From: Erysipelotrichaceae bacterium
GTDB lineage: Bacteria > Bacillota_I > Bacilli_A > Erysipelotrichales > Erysipelotrichaceae
Direction: 5' to 3'
NCBI GenBank assembly: GCA_017419065.1
Contig: JAFOMB010000091.1
Span: forward strand, 1 to 10,965
Length of the DNA: 10,965 nt
Part shown: one piece after another, positions 7,533-10,965 of the stretch
Position numbering within the stretch: position 1 is the stretch's first letter
How the letters are laid out: every line of letters starts with the position of its first letter
Program-made: the position numbers and the translations under genes
The notes under the pieces: generated by a model
Database searches by the model: none
Seen by the model: the letters and a program-made list of their open reading frames with translations, nothing else
What the model was told of the DNA's origin: nothing

Positions 7533-8463
7533 AGGAGAAGTTGACCAGTTCCCCCTGCGGGAACGGGGCATCTTCGACTTTTTCCGCATAGAGGACACAG
7601 GTCTTATAGCCTTCCTCGTCATCCATACAGTGGATAGTCCCGGTAATATACTGATAGCGGTGGATATCGATGGCCTTCGGATCGACATTGACAACAGTCA
7701 GGGCGATATCCTGGATATCATTGGCACAGCACACCATGGCCTTTCTGCCCATGATGACGGTATTCTCGTATTCCTTGACCGTTTCGACATACTTGATCTT
7801 TAATGTGATCTTCGCGTTGTCGTACTTTTCCGGATTGTCTACGGCATCCATATACCAGAGACCATAGTCGTTATCTTCAATGAATAAAGGCTTGGAGACA
7901 TCGAAGAGTTTGTCTTCGATCTTCGGCAGGATCTCGCCATCTTCCCCTTCAAAGATGATCTCCAGACGCTGGTTGATGGACTTCATATTGTTTCTTAAGA
8001 AGAGGATGTCCGTCGTATCCTTACAGCGGTTGAAGACACAGACCTCCGCCTTGATCACATGATTGAAGACGAACTGTCTCATATTGTAGAGATAGAGATT
8101 GAAGACCGAGGCATCGAAGATCGTCAGGGTCTGAGCCAGTTCCCACTGTCTGATGAAGCCCTGGTTATAGAGGATATTGTCATCTTCCATCCCGTTGAGT
8201 TCAATGAAGACTCTCTCCGGCTTGTACTTCTGATCCAGCTGCTGCATCTTGTTTTTAGTGAGGTCGTTGATGGAATCGAGATAGACGACCTCGGTATTGG
8301 TAGAGAGCTGGAACTTCTGATCGTATTTGACGTCTCCGTCTTCCAGCGCGATCAAAAGCGTCTTCTCTCCTTCGTTGAAACGCGGGTTGTATAAAGACTC
8401 CTTGATCGCTGTAGACTTCCCGGAATCCAGGAAACCGCTGAAGACATAGACAGGCTTAGCCAT
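7531..8463 (-). CDS. CobW-like GTPase lacking CxCC, with a DUF1980-like C-terminal domain
   Basis: A 310-residue protein of the CobW/COG0523 (G3E) GTPase type. It has a clear P-loop, GFLDSGKST (10-18), and the general G3E order. The metal-binding CxCC that defines COG0523 metallochaperones is absent: the region after the first strand contains no cysteine at all. The base-recognition motif is also degenerate, with FNRCKD at 144-149 where NKxD is expected. Instead of the usual CobW_C domain, residues about 219-310 contain GRKAMVCCANDI (239-250) and end in VEDAPFP. From memory this resembles the C-terminus of YcgQ/TIGR03943 proteins (DUF1980), with their CC-x-x-D motif, so I infer a natural fusion of the two. 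YcgQ-type genes often lie near COG0523 genes in zinc-related loci. The start codon overlaps the end of the upstream CobW gene by eight bases, with GAGG six bases before the ATG. It may act as a partner of that GTPase. Confidence 0.75.
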   Translation of the reverse strand: MAKPVYVFSGFLDSGKSTAIKESLYNPRFNEGEKTLLIALEDGDVKYDQKFQLSTNTEVVYLDSINDLTKNKMQQLDQKYKPERVFIELNGMEDDNILYNQGFIRQWELAQTLTIFDASVFNLYLYNMRQFVFNHVIKAEVCVFNRCKDTTDILFLRNNMKSINQRLEIIFEGEDGEILPKIEDKLFDVSKPLFIEDNDYGLWYMDAVDNPEKYDNAKITLKIKYVETVKEYENTVIMGRKAMVCCANDIQDIALTVVNVDPKAIDIHRYQYITGTIHCMDDEEGYKTCVLYAEKVEDAPFPQGELVNFS

Positions 8464-9451
8464 GGAAGACCTCTTTTAATGTCTCTCTGTCAAGGACTGT
8501 GCCGATGACAGAAACTAATGTGTTATCTCTCTTTTCCCCATAGTAGACATGGTATTCATTCAGGACATAGTTGAAGTAGAGAGTTCCCTCTTCTCCATGG
8601 ACATATCCCTTGACACGGATGATGTCTTCGTCCATCTTAGATAAGATCTCTTCCAGTTCTTCCTTCTTAAAGACATAGGAAGGTGTGAAGACGACATTCT
8701 TGAAGATCTCATCTTCATCGTCATCATCGTGATGATGGTGGTGTTCGTGTTCGTCCTCTTCATCATGATCGTGGTGATGATGTTCGTGTTCGTCGTCGTC
8801 ATCGTCATCGTGATGGTGATGGCAATGGCATTCTCCTTCATGGTGCTCCTCGACGCATTCCGGGCAGATCTCGCCGCCCTGGACGATGATATCCAGGAGT
8901 TCTTCGATCGGGTATTCTTCTAACGGACGGTTGGTGATCTCCGCTTCGTCATTGATCTCTTCGACCAGTTTAACGGCTTCTCTGACAGCTTCTTCATCCG
9001 CGACATCCAGATGGGACAGGATGATGGCGTTGGCAGAGACGACCTGATCATCGAAGTACTCCTTGAAGTTCTTGTGGTACTTCTGGCAGGTCTTGACATC
9101 GACGACGCAGATGTGGCTGACGATACGGAAATCCTCGTCCTCAGTGATCGTATTGATGATCTCGGAGAGCTTACCTACACCGGACGGCTCGACGATGAGG
9201 TCACTGACACCCATCGCTTCGATCTCTTCCAGAGCTTCCGCAAAGTCACCCTGCAGGGAACAGCAGATACAGCCGTTGTTGATCTCCTTGACTTTTAATC
9301 CTGAATCAAAGAAGGCGCTGTCGACACCGATCTCGCCGAATTCATTTTCCAGCAGCATCACCTTCTCAAATTTCTTTTCCTTCAGCAGTTTCTGAATGAA
9401 CGTTGTCTTTCCGGCTCCTAAGAATCCGGATACGATATACACATTGATCAT
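8456..9451 (-). CDS. CobW/COG0523 family metallochaperone GTPase with His/Asp-rich loop
   Basis: A predicted GTP-driven metal chaperone of the COG0523 family, whose best-studied members serve zinc homeostasis. The product is 331 residues. Visible motifs are the P-loop GFLGAGKTT (9-17), the family signature NGCICC with CICC at 61-64, and EPSG (88-91). The usual NKxD guanine motif reads SHLD (146-149), so nucleotide choice may be altered. A very acidic, histidine-rich loop at about 203-248 carries 19 histidines within 39 residues, mixed with Asp and Glu. It is preceded by CPEC (196-199) and CHC (208-210), all likely metal ligands or a metal store. A CobW_C domain follows at about 250-331. The start ATG overlaps the stop of the membrane-protein gene by four bases; a weak AAGGA lies 14 bases upstream, so coupling is likely. 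Zinc is the best guess for the metal, with nickel or cobalt possible. Confidence 0.9.
   Translation of the reverse strand: MINVYIVSGFLGAGKTTFIQKLLKEKKFEKVMLLENEFGEIGVDSAFFDSGLKVKEINNGCICCSLQGDFAEALEEIEAMGVSDLIVEPSGVGKLSEIINTITEDEDFRIVSHICVVDVKTCQKYHKNFKEYFDDQVVSANAIILSHLDVADEEAVREAVKLVEEINDEAEITNRPLEEYPIEELLDIIVQGGEICPECVEEHHEGECHCHHHHDDDDDDEHEHHHHDHDEEDEHEHHHHHDDDDEDEIFKNVVFTPSYVFKKEELEEILSKMDEDIIRVKGYVHGEEGTLYFNYVLNEYHVYYGEKRDNTLVSVIGTVLDRETLKEVFHG
8742..8819 (-). repeat. Two tandem 39-base units coding the His/Asp-rich loop
   Basis: Bases 8742-8780 and 8781-8819 align without gaps, about 33 of 39 positions identical by my count, including a perfect 14-base start (TGTTCGTGTTCGTC on the + strand). 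The unit is exactly 13 codons and gives two copies of DEHEHHHH-type sequence. A more diverged, similar stretch lies just before 8742. This looks like in-frame repeat expansion within the CobW-family gene. Confidence 0.75.
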
Positions 9452-9891
9452 ATTCTATCTTCTCTTCCTTTCTTGAGTTTATGGTAGAGACCGTCGATCT
9501 TTTCACGGTCTTTCCTTTCACAGCGCAATACAGTGATGCGTCCCTCGCTTTCCACAAGCAGACGCACTTCCTTTTCATCTTCTTCTCTTCTGACTTCCTG
9601 GATCTTTTCAAACGGGATCCTCTTTCCGAGTGTATATACCGCTTCCTCATCGTAGCCTCCCGGGATCACTGACAGGAAGACACCCGAGGCAATGATCGCG
9701 ATGACACAGAGGATAGACGGTAAGCTTCTGTCTCTTATCAACAGTAAGGCTCCTAACAGAGTGATCATCACGGCGTAGACACTGCCGTTTCCCTTTACGG
9801 TATGAGTGATGGCCCTCGATTTAAAGAAGCAGTAGATGGCATAGGCCCAGAAGAATACAGCGATCAGTACAGGCAGCAGATATCTGTTCAT
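9448..9891 (-). CDS. Small membrane protein with a cytosolic tail, function unknown
   Basis: I do not recognise this 147-residue protein as a named family. Three hydrophobic segments are visible at about 5-23, 38-52 and 58-77. They are followed by a charged tail (80-147) in which short alternating strands and a final helix can be read, for example RIPFEKIQEV (91-100) and the stretch RITVLRC. This arrangement resembles small bacterial PH-like (bPH) membrane proteins, but the match is weak. Positive charges after segment one and in the tail suggest a cytosolic C-terminus. Its ATG overlaps the PPC gene stop by four bases, and its stop overlaps the start of the CobW-family gene by four bases, so it is embedded in the unit. 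Only a weak purine stretch precedes the start. It might anchor or sense for the GTPase encoded next, but that is speculation. Confidence 0.8.
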   Translation of the reverse strand: MNRYLLPVLIAVFFWAYAIYCFFKSRAITHTVKGNGSVYAVMITLLGALLLIRDRSLPSILCVIAIIASGVFLSVIPGGYDEEAVYTLGKRIPFEKIQEVRREEDEKEVRLLVESEGRITVLRCERKDREKIDGLYHKLKKGREDRI

Positions 9892-10277
9892 GACTTCTTC
9901 ACAAATACGATCTCATCATAACCGGTAGATGGATCATAACTCCTTTCTGCGTCATAGTCTTCCAGGATGCCGAGAATGACTTCACAGGTCGTGTTGACGA
10001 TAGAGCCTTCACAGAGATGGCCTCCTGTCACCCTTCCTGTCTCATCGGAAACGGAAATATGAAGATGGGCTCTTCCCTTCGTGACTGTCCCTGTCAGGGA
10101 GACGATCTCAAAGTCCCCGTCCTTCTCTAAGAAGTCCTTCCCTTTGGCCATGCGCAGGGAAACATGGGAAAGACAGCCGACAGCTGACAGTACGACAGCC
10201 GTCTTCTCCTTACAGCTGTCCGCAATGGCCTTCTTCAGGTCATCACCTCTGCGTAAACGAAAAGCACTTTCTTTCAC
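9888..10277 (-). CDS. PPC (DUF296) domain protein
   Basis: A 129-residue single-domain protein of the PPC/DUF296 family. In plants this domain is joined to AT-hooks in DNA-binding proteins. Free-standing bacterial members are small, probably oligomeric proteins of poorly known function. Family features are clear: VVLSAVGCLSHVSLR (28-42), FEIVSLTGTV (56-65), HLHISVSD (71-78) and GGHL (85-88), then the TCEVIL strand. Histidines 38, 71, 73 and 87 could form a metal site, as seen in some bacterial members. No AT-hook is present, so DNA binding is not assured. The start is GTG 10277. It is the only plausible start, because an in-frame TAG lies four codons upstream and no ATG or TTG follows near the N-terminus. 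The purine run AGAGGG touches the GTG, too close to act as a normal binding site. It is the first gene of the seven-gene unit. Confidence 0.85.
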   Translation of the reverse strand: MKESAFRLRRGDDLKKAIADSCKEKTAVVLSAVGCLSHVSLRMAKGKDFLEKDGDFEIVSLTGTVTKGRAHLHISVSDETGRVTGGHLCEGSIVNTTCEVILGILEDYDAERSYDPSTGYDEIVFVKKS

Positions 10278-10283
10278 CCCTCT

Positions 10284-10292
10284 ATTCTAGCA
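10284..10292 (-). promoter_or_regulatory. Extended -10 promoter of the seven-gene unit
   Basis: On the - strand the sequence reads TGCTAGAAT, an extended -10 element (TGn plus TAGAAT, five of six to TATAAT). The -35 region (CTTTAT or TTTATT) is weak, as is usual for extended -10 promoters. Only six bases separate the hexamer from the GTG start of the PPC gene, so the transcript may begin at the start codon. The - strand hexamer GAATAG occurs twice here, 11 bases apart (10282-10287 and 10293-10298). Confidence 0.45.
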
Positions 10293-10319
10293 CTATTCCC
10301 CCTGAAATAAAGGGATGAT

Positions 10320-10333
10320 GCACAAGGCACAAG
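10320..10333 (+). repeat. Tandem GCACAAG repeat in the divergent promoter region
   Basis: GCACAAG occurs twice back to back (10320-10326, 10327-10333), two bases before the TATAAT at 10336. It occupies the spacer between the expected -35 and -10 of the lipoprotein promoter. It could be a regulator site, but two seven-base copies may also be chance. Confidence 0.4.
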
Positions 10334-10335
10334 TG

Positions 10336-10341
10336 TATAAT
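10336..10341 (+). promoter_or_regulatory. -10 element of the lipoprotein gene promoter
   Basis: A perfect TATAAT 26 bases before the ATG at 10367. At the expected -35 distance only GGATGA is found, a poor match, so the promoter may need an activator or rely on the -10 alone. Transcription would begin near 10348, leaving a short leader with GGAGGT. Confidence 0.55.
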
Positions 10342-10366
10342 GGAGGTATATACCGGAGGTTCCGTT

Positions 10367-10831
10367 ATGAAGAAATCATTCACTATCCTGCTGATCGGGA
10401 TACTCTCTGTCTCTCTGTTTTCCTGCAAGCAGAAGGATCCGCTGGCAGACTATAGCCTTTATGAATTCGAAGGACTGAAGATCTATGTCCCGAAGGATAT
10501 CAAGCTGGAAGAGACCACTGTCGAACAGTTCAAGAAAGCCTGGGCCGTCGATGACTTCATCGTCTTTGCGGACAACACGGAGAAAAGCCAGGTCGAAGCC
10601 CTCGAGCTCTCAGAAGAGGAATTCACGAATCTGGTCTTCGGAGAAAATCCAAAGACTGATTTAAAGAACTGTTCCTATACCACCTATACGAACGCGGGTT
10701 TCTTCTACACCTATGCCCTTTTTGAAGGCGAGAGCCTCTACTACGATCTCAATCTGGCCTGCCGGGAAGAAGACGCGGAGAAATACAAGGATATCATGCT
10801 GGATATCCTGGATAAGACAACAGTCGAGTAA
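10367..10831 (+). CDS. Small predicted lipoprotein, function unknown
   Basis: The product is 154 residues. It starts MKKSFTILLIGILSVSLFSC, a lipoprotein signal peptide with a charged N-region, a hydrophobic core and the lipobox LFSC, so Cys20 should be lipid-modified and the mature protein anchored outside the membrane. The mature part is acidic, with about 135 residues of alternating strands and short helices. It has no further membrane segments and no family I recognise. I chose ATG 10367 because CGGAGG at 10354-10359 lies seven bases upstream and the lipobox then has normal spacing. An upstream in-frame ATG at 10340 overlaps the -10 element and cannot be the start. It is divergent from the seven-gene unit, sharing an 89-base promoter region, and a terminator-like hairpin follows. 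Its pairing with the unit hints at common control but does not prove it. Confidence 0.85.
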   Translation: MKKSFTILLIGILSVSLFSCKQKDPLADYSLYEFEGLKIYVPKDIKLEETTVEQFKKAWAVDDFIVFADNTEKSQVEALELSEEEFTNLVFGENPKTDLKNCSYTTYTNAGFFYTYALFEGESLYYDLNLACREEDAEKYKDIMLDILDKTTVE

Positions 10832-10856
10832 AGAAAAAAGGAAACGAATAAACTGT

Positions 10857-10908
10857 AACCCAAAGAGTAGACACTGAAATAAAAAGGTGTACCCCTCTTT
10901 GGGTTTTT
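10857..10908 (+). terminator. Terminator-like hairpin after the lipoprotein gene
   Basis: AACCCAAAGAG (10857-10867) pairs perfectly with CTCTTTGGGTT (10895-10905), and a run of five T ends at 10908. The 27-base loop can form an inner stem (ACACT 10871-10875 with GGTGT 10886-10890). It fits an intrinsic terminator for the lipoprotein gene, although the loop is long. It could instead be an attenuator or an end structure for the frame that begins at 10945. Confidence 0.65.
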
Positions 10909-10921
10909 CTATACACTGAAA
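10871..10921 (+). repeat. Direct repeat ACACTGAAA, two copies
   Basis: ACACTGAAA is found at 10871-10879 and 10913-10921, 42 bases apart. The flanks are also similar (TAG before one copy, TAT before the other). The first copy is inside the hairpin loop; the second lies before the binding site of the next reading frame. Such repeats can occur at insertion sequence ends, but the partner end is outside the window. Confidence 0.35.
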
Positions 10922-10944
10922 GAAAGTGAGGTGATGTCTCTCTT

Positions 10945-10965
10945 ATGCCGAGAAACTATTTTACC
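10945..10965 (+). CDS. Start of an unidentified reading frame, cut by the window edge
   Basis: ATG 10945 opens a frame of only seven codons (MPRNYFT) before the sequence ends. GAGGTGAT at 10928-10935 is complementary to the end of 16S rRNA over eight bases and ends nine bases before this ATG. An alternative frame from ATG 10934 has its binding site much too close. The xYFT start vaguely recalls the first protein of IS3-type insertion sequences in Firmicutes, and the repeats just upstream would fit an element end. Seven residues cannot settle it. Confidence 0.35.

Noticed and set aside
8700..8830. The repetitive DNA as a CRISPR-like or non-coding repeat
   Set aside because: The repeats keep the reading frame of the CobW-type gene, have no unique spacers and code for His/Asp/Glu, so they belong to the protein.
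8729..8923. A very hydrophobic open frame on the + strand opposite the His/Asp loop
   Set aside because: The complement of CAT/CAC and GAT/GAC codons reads as Val, Met and Ile, so a false membrane protein arises automatically. It has no binding site and no family match.
10340..10366. An earlier ATG (10340) for the lipoprotein gene
   Set aside because: It overlaps the TATAAT element and would place nine residues before the signal peptide. ATG 10367 has a well-spaced GGAGG and gives a normal lipobox position.

Overview
The window looks like the chromosome of a Firmicutes bacterium. Ribosomal protein S12 carries the roughly 13-residue insertion near residues 27-40 seen in Bacillus S12, S7 has the 156-residue Firmicutes form, and almost every gene has a strong AAAGGAG-type ribosome binding site. 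Base composition is near balanced, with many GTC/ATC codons in fusA. A member of Erysipelotrichia or a related class is my guess; it is not proven here.

The left part (1-4450, + strand) is the classical str operon: a leader with two hairpins, then rpsL (S12), rpsG (S7), fusA (EF-G) and tuf (EF-Tu). A likely extra promoter lies between fusA and tuf. A near-perfect hairpin terminator at 4419-4449 ends tuf, so the S10 ribosomal cluster does not follow directly. The terminator is symmetric and should also stop transcription arriving from the other strand.

The middle and right part (4454-10277, - strand) is one very compact seven-gene unit, read from right to left. It encodes a PPC/DUF296 protein, a small membrane protein with a cytosolic tail, a CobW/COG0523 GTPase with a large His/Asp-rich metal-binding loop, and a second CobW-like protein that lacks the CxCC motif and has a DUF1980-like C-terminus. 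These are followed by undecaprenyl-diphosphatase UppP, a CcdA-thioredoxin fusion, and an M50 intramembrane metalloprotease with a helical tail. Junctions overlap by 4, 4 and 8 bases, then comes a 15-base gap, then abutting genes, then a 4-base overlap. The genes are therefore probably co-transcribed and mostly translationally coupled. Metal (probably zinc) handling, thiol redox outside the membrane, lipid-carrier recycling and intramembrane proteolysis suggest a shared job in envelope or metal homeostasis. That link is an inference from gene order.

The right edge (10278-10965) holds a divergent promoter region, a small predicted lipoprotein on the + strand, a terminator-like hairpin, a pair of direct repeats, and the start of an unidentified reading frame cut off by the window edge, possibly the first gene of an insertion sequence. 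I found no RNA genes, CRISPR arrays or complete mobile elements.
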